From contig JAKSNU010000007.1 in NCBI GenBank assembly GCA_024399535.1, positions 1 through 44,146 of the forward strand: 44,146 nucleotides of DNA, given 5' to 3'. How positions within the stretch are numbered: the first letter of the stretch is position 1; each line of letters begins with the position of its first letter. Position numbers and translations under genes: made by a program. Origin of the DNA: Paludibacteraceae bacterium (GTDB lineage Bacteria > Bacteroidota > Bacteroidia > Bacteroidales > Paludibacteraceae). The notes under the pieces are model-generated. The model was not told the DNA's origin, made no database searches, and worked only from the letters and a program-made list of their open reading frames with translations. Of this stretch, positions 29,301-37,700 are shown one piece after another.

Positions 29301-32300
29301 GGCACATATTACAAGTATGATAGTCTCCGTTCCTATTATGGTTGCGATAGTGTCTATCTTCTCTCTCTTACTGTCAATGATACAGTGTCTTACGAGCGGA
29401 ATGTCGTGATTTGCGATGTCGATACCTTCCATTGGGATGGTCTGGTTTATGGTGGTCCTAAGCATTCTGGTCTGGTTGATAGTGTTATCTCTGTCGGCAA
29501 TTGGCGGCTTTGTCATCATTATCAGAAACTTTCGACTGGTTGTGATAGTCTTCTTTGGCTTAATGTGCAGGTCAATCCTACCTATCTACTCGAACTGAAC
29601 GAGAGTGTCTGTCAGGGCGATGTCTATATTTTTGGCGGACGCACTCTTCCGACTGACTCTGTGGGAACTTTCTATTATGTCGATTCTCTGCATTCTATTC
29701 ATGGTTGCGATAGTGTCGTGACTCTCACTCTGACGGTCAACCCTGTCTATCTGTTTGAATCTGAATTTGCTACGTGTGTCAATGTTCCATATATATGGCG
29801 CACTCATACTTATTCTAATCTATCTCCAGGTCTTCACAATTTCTACGATACTCTGTATTCAGTTTCTGGTTGTGATAGTATTTACCATCTCGCCCTGACG
29901 ATAAATGATACTGTTTCTGTTGTCCGTAATGTAATAATGTGTGATGTAGATACTATTGTATGGGATGGCGTTGTATGTGCTGGATCTAAATACAAAGGGG
30001 TTTCTGATATTGTCTTACCTCTTGGACGTCAAGTCATTACTCATCGTTATTCTCAAACCGGAAGTGGTTGCGATAGTGTTCTTCGTCTGTTTGTCGAAGT
30101 TCGTCCGACCTATGCTTTCATGATTGACGATTCTATCTGTGAGGGTGACGACTATTGGATTGGTCCGAACCGTTATCATTTCGATGAAGCTGGTATTTAC
30201 AATATTGCCGATACCCTTGTCTCTACTGGCGGTTGCGATAGTGTGATAGGTCTTCGTCTGATTGTAAATCCTGTTTATGAAATAGTTGAACAATATTCTA
30301 TCTGTTCCAACTCTGTCTGGGATTGGCATGGCATTCATTTCGACCATCAGCAGTCTGGCAGTTATACTTTCTACGATTCTCTCCTCTCTGCCTCTGGCTG
30401 CGATAGTGTTTATCGTCTTGAACTCAATGTCTTTGACACAATTGTGGTTAGTCGTGTCGCTGATATTTGTGCGACCGATACTATCCGTTGGGATGGTGTC
30501 GTCTATGCTGGCGAATCCCATTGGGGTCGTTCTGATGTGGTGCTGCCTGTTGGTCATTATTCTTATGTGCATCGCTATACTTCTTCTCTCACTGGGTGCG
30601 ATAGTCTGATGGTTCTTGATTTGACTATTCATCCTTATTATTTCAACGAACACTATACTTCTGTGTGTCAGGGTTCTATCTACTCTTTTAGCACTCTTTC
30701 GCCTATTCATTGTAATTCTGTTGGCGATTTTGTTTATGTTGATTCTCTCACCTCGGTATATGGTTGCGATAGTGTCGAGTTGCTTCATTTGCATGTCAAT
30801 CCTGTCTATCTGCGTGAATTTGCGATGGAGATGTGTGCCGACGATACCATAGCTTGGCGTTCTCATACATATCATAGCCTCTCTGCCGGTGTCCACATTT
30901 TCTGGGATTCTCTCACCACTTCTGCTGGCTGCGATAGCCTTTACAAGCTCATCCTCACCGTCCATCCTGTTTATCATTTTATTGACTGCGACACCATTTG
31001 TGGCAGTGGTATTTACCATTGGCGCAGTCATTATTATACTGGCTATATGTATGCTGTCGGTGGTCTCGAGCCTGGCGAGCATTCTTTCCGTGATACGTAT
31101 CGTAGCATTTATGGTTGCGATAGTATTTATGAGCTTCGTCTTATGGTTCTTCGTTCCGATTTCATCTCTCTGCCTGCCGATACTGTATGTCAGGGTGATG
31201 TCTATCGGTTCTGTGGTCGCGACATCTCTTGCAATACTGTCGGCTCTTTCATTCTTCGTGACACTCTTTCTAACTATTTCGGTTGCGATAGTATTGTTGT
31301 CGGGCGCCTTGTGGTTCATAACACCTATCTTTTCGAGGAATCTCTGACTGTTTGTAGCAGCGACACTGTCTTCTGGCGAGGTCGTTTGATTACTGCTCTC
31401 CCTGCTGGTCTGAATGTCATCGACGATTCGCTGCTCTCCGTTTATGGTTGTGATAGTATTTATAGGCTCAATCTTTTTGTAAAGCAGAGCTATCTTTTTG
31501 AATACGAATATACTATGTGCGACTACGACACCATGCTCTGGCGCGACCATCATATCGACCGTCTTCCTATTGGCGACTATTTCTATTATGATTCTCTTCT
31601 CACTTACTCTGGTTGCGATAGTGTCTATGCCATGACTCTCCATGTTTGTCCATCCTATCGTGTGCGCGACACAATATATATGTGTTCCAACGAGATTCGC
31701 TATTACCATAATCATCGTCTTATTTATAATGTTGCTGGTCGTTATACTTTAGTCGATACTCTCTCCACTATCCATGGTTGTGATAGTATTGTCGAGGTCA
31801 GTATCTATGTCAGTCAGTCTTATCATTTCACTCAGCACGAGTTGGTTTGTGGTGTGAATTCTTACGAATGGCGAGGCAGGACTATCTATTTTTCAGGTAA
31901 TTATTACGACACTCTTCGCACTGTTAATGGTTGCGACAGTATCTATCAGCTTGATGTCGTGTTCCAGGAACGCTATCGTTTTGATGCCTATCGTACTATT
32001 TGTTCGGGCGATAGCTTCTATTTCCGTGGAATGTATGTTAAGGAGGCTGGCGACCATTCTTTCACTGTCGGCTCAATTGATGGTTGCGACAGCGAATATG
32101 TCCTTCATCTCCGTGTCCTTCCTAAATTCTATCGTGAATATAATGTATCTATTTGTCTTGGCGAAACTTATACATTTGCTGGTCGCATTCTTCGTAAAAG
32201 TGGAGTCTATTGGGATTCTCTGATGACTCGTGCCGGTTGCGATAGTGTCACTAAACTCACACTCAATGTTATACCAGCATTCCATCATATCACCTACCAC

Positions 32301-33554
32301 GAGGGTCAGTGCACCGACGATACTATCTGGTTCCGTGGCAAGTCTTATACCAAGAGTGGTATCTATTACGATTCGTTAGTAAATTCCGTCGGTTGTGATA
32401 GTGTTTATGAACTCCGGTTGAAGATGAATCCGAAATACCATTTCGTCAAGGACACCATCATTTGCGACTATTCCTCTTTCCGATGGCGAGGCAAGCCGGT
32501 ACGCTCTTCTGGTGTCTATTGGGATTCGCTCGAAACTAAGATTGGTTGCGACAGTATCTATGAGCTCCGGCTCACAATCATGCCTACTCGTCGCGATACT
32601 CTTTACGATACTATTTGTCTTGGCGAGAATTATACTTTCCATGGTACGATTATTCGCAATGCTGGGGTCTATGCCGATACTGTCTGCTATGGCGATGACG
32701 AGGATTGCACGATTACCACTCTCTTCCTTACCACTGTCGAGCCTACTTATTTCAATCGCGTTTCGGTGTCCGACATCTGTGCCGACGATACAATAATGAC
32801 TATCGGGCATACTTGGCGTGGTGCTACTCCTCTGAAATTCAGTGTTCTCTTCGGCGATAGTGCCCGTAAACAGGGCTTCCGGAATATCGAGGACGAGGAC
32901 TATAAAGGTGTCATCGAAGTCCCTGTGCCTAATTATCCTGACAAATATAAGTTCATTCGTCCAGACCATTATTCATTGACTCTCCGTCTTTGGAATGGCA
33001 TTTGCGACGAGACTATGAGCGAGTTGCGTTACGACTTCCTTGTCCGCTGGCCTTCGTGGATGACCGAGCAGAAATGGCAGGACGTTGTAGCTGTCGTAAA
33101 CGACAAATTCAATGGCGGTTATACTTTCGATGATTTCGATTGGTATGTCAACGGACGAAATATTCCTTCCGAGCGTAATTCGTATATCTATCTCCCTGAG
33201 CGACTTGCGATAGGCGACGAAGTATATGTCTGCCTTACCCGTACTGGCGAGAGTTATTGTATTCCTACTTGTCCTATTATCGTTGCCGACCGTTCTGCTC
33301 TTCAGGTGTCTGACGTTCCTTTCACTCTTTTCCCTTCCCAACTTCCTGCCTCGGGAATTGCCCGTATCGAATCCTCTGTCTCAGGTCATTATCTCCTCAT
33401 TGATTGTATGGGTCATATCCTTGCCGAATCTGATATGGCTGCTGGAGCGCGTATCGACCTCCAGATGCCTTCTGTGCCTGGTGTCTATATGGTCTATTTC
33501 TACGATACTGCCGGTCGTAGCAAGGTTATTAAAGTCTTGATTAATAATAATTAA
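26355..33554 (+). CDS. Giant secreted repeat protein 2 (IgGFc-binding-like domain, GCDS repeats, T9SS-type tail)
   Basis: A 2399-residue paralogue of giant protein 1 with the same layout. Signal peptide MKRILTFILGLLVCVGLWA; IgGFc-binding-like domain to about residue 440 (DGTEFYLSYMS, TICADQPVAVFNGDQ, TSIIDWNDDDVSTFVETSK); 27 repeats from about 601 to 2063; the WPSWMTEQKWQDVV module near 2232; T9SS-type tail from about 2320 (GHYLLIDCMGHILAESD, PGVYMVYFYD). The start overlaps the barrel-gene stop by 4 bases, so translation is likely coupled. One repeat has GYDS instead of GCDS (codon TAC at 29178), losing a conserved Cys. Codons are richer in C than in giant protein 1. Surface adhesin or matrix role is inferred. 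Confidence 0.85.
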   Translation: MKRILTFILGLLVCVGLWADPIPISLGVDDNGCLNVGRLSSDGTEFYLSYMSCSAQASGILHLNLFMATSTPTMVRIMRGNGGTPIDSFYLQSDTIWQLQNTNLAYLNTPDQVSDKTLLVRSDSPISLFMSTSVGQDGAASIVLPSMILDKEYVLQTYHKERYNSEFCVIAVAPGSTHVVITPSVPLAGNSTSAVARPAGMPYTITLGQGDVYYEISDASNSLSGTTICADQPVAVFNGDQEARSDDRLGTSLAIHEAAPIRLLGSHFGLAKTNGQEHNIVQITAIEDTTYVYRNGSVIDTLMAFETSIIDWNDDDVSTFVETSKRAVCFQYLVSWGDNARNGTPEMYMIAPLEMLSDTASFTTYDVFSGTTSMLTYYVNIVAPDTAVAGIMIDNINVSSNFQSLIGTTGYSYARIAVSDGPHTIVGTNGGFVATAYGISSSAAYAFAIGLNGATNNAHMYVDFNEIKNYLVCESPKNQWNIILSDLINTEFDSIVWYDSYQGNVSRIGIGDTLFHTFRNQPHDHVVYMHVNRKSIICDIPVVDVYCVNVYCADMYDVTYDTTFACVGDTLLLFGGVDTVVTDTLPIYETLSYTRHFTTYYGCDSILTELVFVSDPQPIDTFAVICSGERCFFGGNYYTESGVYYDTRQDHGCDYIVTLHLTVNPVYSFFDTVSLCDTELPFIWQRGSADANPDAIWHSVDTTKVYHTVNGCDSIYHLHFTVWDSYLFKDSIDICDTDTPFIWNGHSMSFSESGVYYDSLASIHGCDSAHRLSLTIHPSYRFDEYDTICSNVSYTWRGSTYPKMTGGEYEKQLLLSTVNGCDSLYVLHLLVNDTINLLTNRFMSDVDTVVWDGITIGGEKYVGLVDTTLSLGVHTLTHHYVSSVTGCDSFMTLRLIILESFDITILDTVCQHDGYIFGGRSVSTDSVGTFFVTDSLKTVAGYDSIVTLILTVNPIYYFEDFASICSNETFIWHGFQFSSLSAGTYYKYDSLRSYYGCDSVYLLSLTVNDTVSYERNVVICDVDTFHWDGLVYGGPKHSGLVDSVISVGNWRLCHHYQKLSTGCDSLLWLNVQVNPTYLLELNESVCQGDVYIFGGRTLPTDSVGTFYYVDSLHSIHGCDSVVTLTLTVNPVYLFESEFATCVNVPYIWRTHTYSNLSPGLHNFYDTLYSVSGCDSIYHLALTINDTVSVVRNVIMCDVDTIVWDGVVCAGSKYKGVSDIVLPLGRQVITHRYSQTGSGCDSVLRLFVEVRPTYAFMIDDSICEGDDYWIGPNRYHFDEAGIYNIADTLVSTGGCDSVIGLRLIVNPVYEIVEQYSICSNSVWDWHGIHFDHQQSGSYTFYDSLLSASGCDSVYRLELNVFDTIVVSRVADICATDTIRWDGVVYAGESHWGRSDVVLPVGHYSYVHRYTSSLTGCDSLMVLDLTIHPYYFNEHYTSVCQGSIYSFSTLSPIHCNSVGDFVYVDSLTSVYGCDSVELLHLHVNPVYLREFAMEMCADDTIAWRSHTYHSLSAGVHIFWDSLTTSAGCDSLYKLILTVHPVYHFIDCDTICGSGIYHWRSHYYTGYMYAVGGLEPGEHSFRDTYRSIYGCDSIYELRLMVLRSDFISLPADTVCQGDVYRFCGRDISCNTVGSFILRDTLSNYFGCDSIVVGRLVVHNTYLFEESLTVCSSDTVFWRGRLITALPAGLNVIDDSLLSVYGCDSIYRLNLFVKQSYLFEYEYTMCDYDTMLWRDHHIDRLPIGDYFYYDSLLTYSGCDSVYAMTLHVCPSYRVRDTIYMCSNEIRYYHNHRLIYNVAGRYTLVDTLSTIHGCDSIVEVSIYVSQSYHFTQHELVCGVNSYEWRGRTIYFSGNYYDTLRTVNGCDSIYQLDVVFQERYRFDAYRTICSGDSFYFRGMYVKEAGDHSFTVGSIDGCDSEYVLHLRVLPKFYREYNVSICLGETYTFAGRILRKSGVYWDSLMTRAGCDSVTKLTLNVIPAFHHITYHEGQCTDDTIWFRGKSYTKSGIYYDSLVNSVGCDSVYELRLKMNPKYHFVKDTIICDYSSFRWRGKPVRSSGVYWDSLETKIGCDSIYELRLTIMPTRRDTLYDTICLGENYTFHGTIIRNAGVYADTVCYGDDEDCTITTLFLTTVEPTYFNRVSVSDICADDTIMTIGHTWRGATPLKFSVLFGDSARKQGFRNIEDEDYKGVIEVPVPNYPDKYKFIRPDHYSLTLRLWNGICDETMSELRYDFLVRWPSWMTEQKWQDVVAVVNDKFNGGYTFDDFDWYVNGRNIPSERNSYIYLPERLAIGDEVYVCLTRTGESYCIPTCPIIVADRSALQVSDVPFTLFPSQLPASGIARIESSVSGHYLLIDCMGHILAESDMAAGARIDLQMPSVPGVYMVYFYDTAGRSKVIKVLINNN
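28689..30802 (+). repeat. Four ABC triads of GCDS repeats in giant protein 2
   Basis: Twelve consecutive repeats in A-B-C order four times over 2114 bases, about 176 residues per triad. B units carry CDVDT-x2-WDG and a longer loop (Y-x-G-x-K-x2-G). C units carry SVCQGDVYIFGGR, TDSVGTF and DSL. The flanking repeats (4 before, 11 after) align one-to-one with those of giant protein 1, so triad copy number is the main difference. Confidence 0.75.
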
Positions 33555-33566
33555 AACTATATCATT

Positions 33567-34715
33567 ATGAAGAAATTTTTACTTTTTATTCTTTCTATGG
33601 TGGCGGTTTGTTCCGCTTGTAAACGTACTTCTGATATCAAAATTGAACCCGAAGGTCCGATTGTGCTTATCGACTCGACTGGTTGGCTTTGGGCTGATTC
33701 TCTTCGTGAGAACCTCACCTCGGCTGCTGCTACTGCCGAAATGTCCGAGCCTATGAAGCTCTATTTCTATGGATGGGGCGACGACGAGGATACAACTTTC
33801 CAGATTCAGATGCCTACTGGCTCTTTTGGCAAAGTCATTCTTGAATATACAATGTGTGGTTGGAACAAAGGTCCTGCCGATTGGGATATGACCACCGAGA
33901 TTCGCATAAAGAACAACAGCACGGGCGAATGGCACGAACTCCAGCGTTGCTTCACTCCGTATGGTGGCAGCTTCTCTGCCAGCTGGAACAAAAAATTCTA
34001 TATGGATGTAACCCACATGTTGCCTCTTCTCATGCAGCAGGGACCTACCGAGTTCAAGGTCTTTTATTGCGGTTGGGATGCCACCGAGACCAAGGCTCAC
34101 GCTTTCAGCATGAAGTTCTATTTCTTTGAGGGTGCAAATCGTTATGGTGCGAATATACTCTCCTGCCAGAAGGTTTACGACTCTTTCCTCAATGGCAATA
34201 ATGGTTATCGTGCTTGGGCTTATGGTGTCGAATCTGACCCTATCGAGGCTTCTGAGCGTCTCGGCGAGCGCCACATAGTCCTTCCTGAGGGCACCAAGCG
34301 TGCGCTGCTCCGTGTCTGCATCACTGGTCATGGTCAGGAGAAATCTACTGTCGATAATTATAGTGGCTATTTCCCAGGTCGCAAAAAGAAAGCTGTCAAC
34401 CCTGCCGAGTTCGACGAGAACTGGTATAAAATCAAGATTAATGGCGAAATTATGCCTCTCGTAGGCCACATTTGGGAACTCAATGGCAATGGCAAAAACT
34501 ATAAGCAGGCTGGCACTTACCAGTACAATCGTGCCGGTTGGGGTCCTGGCAAACCAGGCAATACTCAATATTGGGTTATCAACTATATCCCTGAAAATCG
34601 TGAACTTACTATCGACCTCGACCTTGATGAGTATGTTTCTGACCGTACTAAGCCTAATGATGCATACGTTGCCAACTATTATGTGATGGCTGACATATTT
34701 GCTCTGGATAAATAA
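33567..34715 (+). CDS. PNGase F-like lipoprotein
   Basis: A 382-residue protein with a probable lipoprotein signal (MKKFLLFILSMVAVCSAC, lipidated at Cys18). Both halves resemble the two jelly-roll domains of Flavobacterium-type peptide-N-glycosidase F, which cleaves N-glycans from asparagine. ADWDMTTEIRIKN-STGEW (104-121) aligns with the PNGase F segment holding catalytic Asp60 (here Asp107). AEFDENW (280-286) aligns with the Glu206 region (here Glu281). RAGWGPG (322-328) matches the conserved RAGWCPG. In the TEFKVFYCGW segment (161-170) the position of PNGase F Glu118 is Cys168. It lies 12 bases after giant gene 2 and 22 before ileS. Activity is uncertain because of the Glu118 change. Confidence 0.72.
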   Translation: MKKFLLFILSMVAVCSACKRTSDIKIEPEGPIVLIDSTGWLWADSLRENLTSAAATAEMSEPMKLYFYGWGDDEDTTFQIQMPTGSFGKVILEYTMCGWNKGPADWDMTTEIRIKNNSTGEWHELQRCFTPYGGSFSASWNKKFYMDVTHMLPLLMQQGPTEFKVFYCGWDATETKAHAFSMKFYFFEGANRYGANILSCQKVYDSFLNGNNGYRAWAYGVESDPIEASERLGERHIVLPEGTKRALLRVCITGHGQEKSTVDNYSGYFPGRKKKAVNPAEFDENWYKIKINGEIMPLVGHIWELNGNGKNYKQAGTYQYNRAGWGPGKPGNTQYWVINYIPENRELTIDLDLDEYVSDRTKPNDAYVANYYVMADIFALDK

Positions 34716-34737
34716 TAACGAAACTTTTTTTCGATAT

Positions 34738-37700
34738 ATGAAGAAATTCAATGAATATAAATCCCTTGACCTCTCTGCTCTCAATCGTGAGGTCTTGGCT
34801 GCTTGGGACAGCGAGGATTTGTTCCATCGCAGTGTTGACGAGCGCGAGGGGTGCCCCTCTTTCGTATTTTACGAGGGACCTCCTTCTGCTAACGGAATGC
34901 CTGGTATTCACCATGTTATGGCGCGTACCATAAAGGATACTTTCTGCCGTTATAAAACAATGTGTGGTTATCAGGTTCGTCGTAAGGCTGGTTGGGACAC
35001 TCACGGCCTTCCTGTCGAACTTGGAGTCGAGAAGCGTCTCGGCATCACCAAGGAGGATATCGGTTCCAAAGTCTCGGTCGATGAATACAATGCCGCTTGC
35101 CGTTCCGACGTGATGAAATATACCAAGGAGTGGACCGACCTTACCCACCGCATGGGCTATTGGGTTGACCTTGAGCATCCTTACATAACCTACGACAATA
35201 AATATATCGAGACTCTCTGGTGGCTTCTCAAACAGCTCTACAACAAGGGGTTGCTCTATAAAGGCTATACGATTCAGCCTTACTCCCCTGCTGCCGGCAC
35301 TGGACTCTCTACTCACGAGCTCAACCAGCCTGGCTGCTATCGCGATGTGAAGGACACCACCTGCACAGCCCAGTTCCGTGTCAAAGGTGCACTCAAGGCA
35401 TTCCCTGACCTAAAGGGCGATACGTTCATACTCGCTTGGACCACAACGCCTTGGACTCTCCCTTCCAACACTGCCCTTTGCGTCGGTCCTAAAATCGAAT
35501 ACGTCGTTGTCGATTCTTTCAATCCATACACTGGTATCCGTGCCAACTATGTGATTGGCAAACCGTTGTTGAACAACTATTTCAACCCTAAGGGTGCTGA
35601 ACTTTCGATGGACGACTATCGTCCGGGCGACAAGATTGTGCCTTACCGCATTCTCGGCGAATGTATGGGCCCTGACCTTGTCGGTACTGAATATCATCAA
35701 CTTATACCTTGGGTCAACCCTGGCGAAGGTGCTTTCCGTGTCATCCCTGGCGACTATGTTACGACCGATGATGGTACTGGTATTGTCCATATCGCTCCAA
35801 CTTTTGGTGCCGACGATGCTTTTGTAGCTAAGAAGGCTGGCGTTCCCGGACTTGTCATGACTACAGCCCGTGGCGAGCATCGCCCTATGGTCGATTTCGC
35901 TGGCAAGTTCTTTACAATCGACGACCTCGACCCTGAGTTCGTAAGATGCAACGTCGATGTCGCTGAATATTCCAAATGGGCGGGACGTTTTGTCAAGAAC
36001 GCTTTCGACCCTGCTTTGACCGACGATGACGAGACTCTCGATGTCTCTATCTGTCTCGATCTCAAGGCTACTAATCGTGTCTTCAAGATTGAAAAACATG
36101 TACATAACTATCCTCACTGCTGGCGTACCGACAAACCGGTTCTCTATTATCCTCTCGACAGCTGGTTCATCCGTACCACTGCCTGTCGCGACGAGATGAT
36201 GCGTCTCAACGAGACCATCAACTGGAAACCTCAATCCACTGGTACTGGCCGTTTTGGCAAGTGGCTTGAGAATCTTCAGGACTGGAACCTCAGTCGTAGC
36301 CGCTATTGGGGTACTCCGCTCCCTATCTGGCGTTCCGAGGACGGTGAGGAGAAATGTATCGGCTCGTGTGAGGAACTTATGGCGGAGATCGACAAATCCA
36401 TTAAGGCTGGTTTCATGACTTCTAACCCATGGCCTCGCTTCAAGGTTGGCGATATGAGTGATGCCAACTACGACCCTTCGGTCATCGACCTCCATCGTCC
36501 TTATGTTGACGGCATAATCCTTGTCTCCGACTCTGGCAAACCTATGCGTCGCGAGCTTGACCTCATTGATGTCTGGTTCGACTCTGGCTCAATGCCTTAT
36601 GCGCAGTGCCACTATCCTTTCGAGAACAAGGAGGCAGTCGATTCCGGAAGCGTCTTCCCTGCTGATTTCATCTCTGAGGGCGTTGACCAGACTCGTGGCT
36701 GGTTCTTCACGCTCCATGCTATTGGTACAATGGTCTTTGGTTCAGTCGCTTACCGCAATGTTATCTCTAATGGTCTTGTGCTTGACAAGTTCGGCGAGAA
36801 GATGAGCAAACGTAAAGGCAACACCGTCGATCCTTTCCAGACGATTGATAAATTCGGTTCCGACCCTCTCCGTTGGTATATGATGACCAACTCGTCGCCA
36901 TGGGAGAACCTCAAGTTCGATGTTGAGGGTGTTGACGAAGTCCGCCGTAAATTCTTCGGCACATTATATAATACATACTCCTTCTTTGCGCTCTATGCCA
37001 ATGTCGATGGCTTCTCGGCTGATGCTCCTGAGGTTGAGGTCAGTCGTCGTCCCGAGATTGACCGTTGGATTCTCTCCCTCCTCAACTCGCTTGTCCGCGA
37101 TTGCCGTGAGTTCTACGACAACTACGAGCCTACCCGTGCTGGACGTGCCATACAGGATTTCGTCGGCGAGAACCTTTCCAACTGGTATGTCCGCCTCAAC
37201 CGTAAACGCTATTGGGGTGGCGAAATGAATGATGATAAACTCTCTGCATATCAGACGCTATACACCTGTCTCTTGACTGTTTCGCATCTCATGGCACCTA
37301 TTGCGCCATTCTTTGCCGACCGTCTATATCGCGACCTCACCCGTGCTTCCGAATCTGTCCATCTCGCCTCCTTCCCTAAGGTCAACTCGGCTCTCATCGA
37401 CCGTAACCTTGAGGAGTGTATGCAGCTCGCACAGCAGTCGTCGTCTATGATACTTGCCCTTCGTCGCAAGGCTGAGAAGAAAGTGCGTCAGCCTCTTGCC
37501 AAGGTTGTCATCCCTGTCCACGACCGCAAGGTGAAAGAGCAGTTGCTCTATATAGCCGACCTCGTTCGTGGCGAGGTGAATGTCAAAGAGCTCCTTATTG
37601 TCGATGCTGCCGACTCCGAAATACGTCTTGTCAAGAAGATTAAGCCTAACTTCAAGGTTCTCGGCAAGAAGTTCGGCAAGCAGATGAAGGAGATAGCTGC

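Noticed and set aside
30015-31715. A 566-codon open frame antisense to giant gene 2
   Set aside because: It mirrors the repeat period of the sense gene and its translation is Ile/Thr/Asn-rich with no domain. It arises because TTA, CTA and TCA codons are avoided in the sense frame.
33579-34784. A 401-codon open frame antisense to the lipoprotein gene
   Set aside because: The sense frame has a lipoprotein signal and PNGase F-like motifs; the antisense translation shows no known domain and crosses into ileS.
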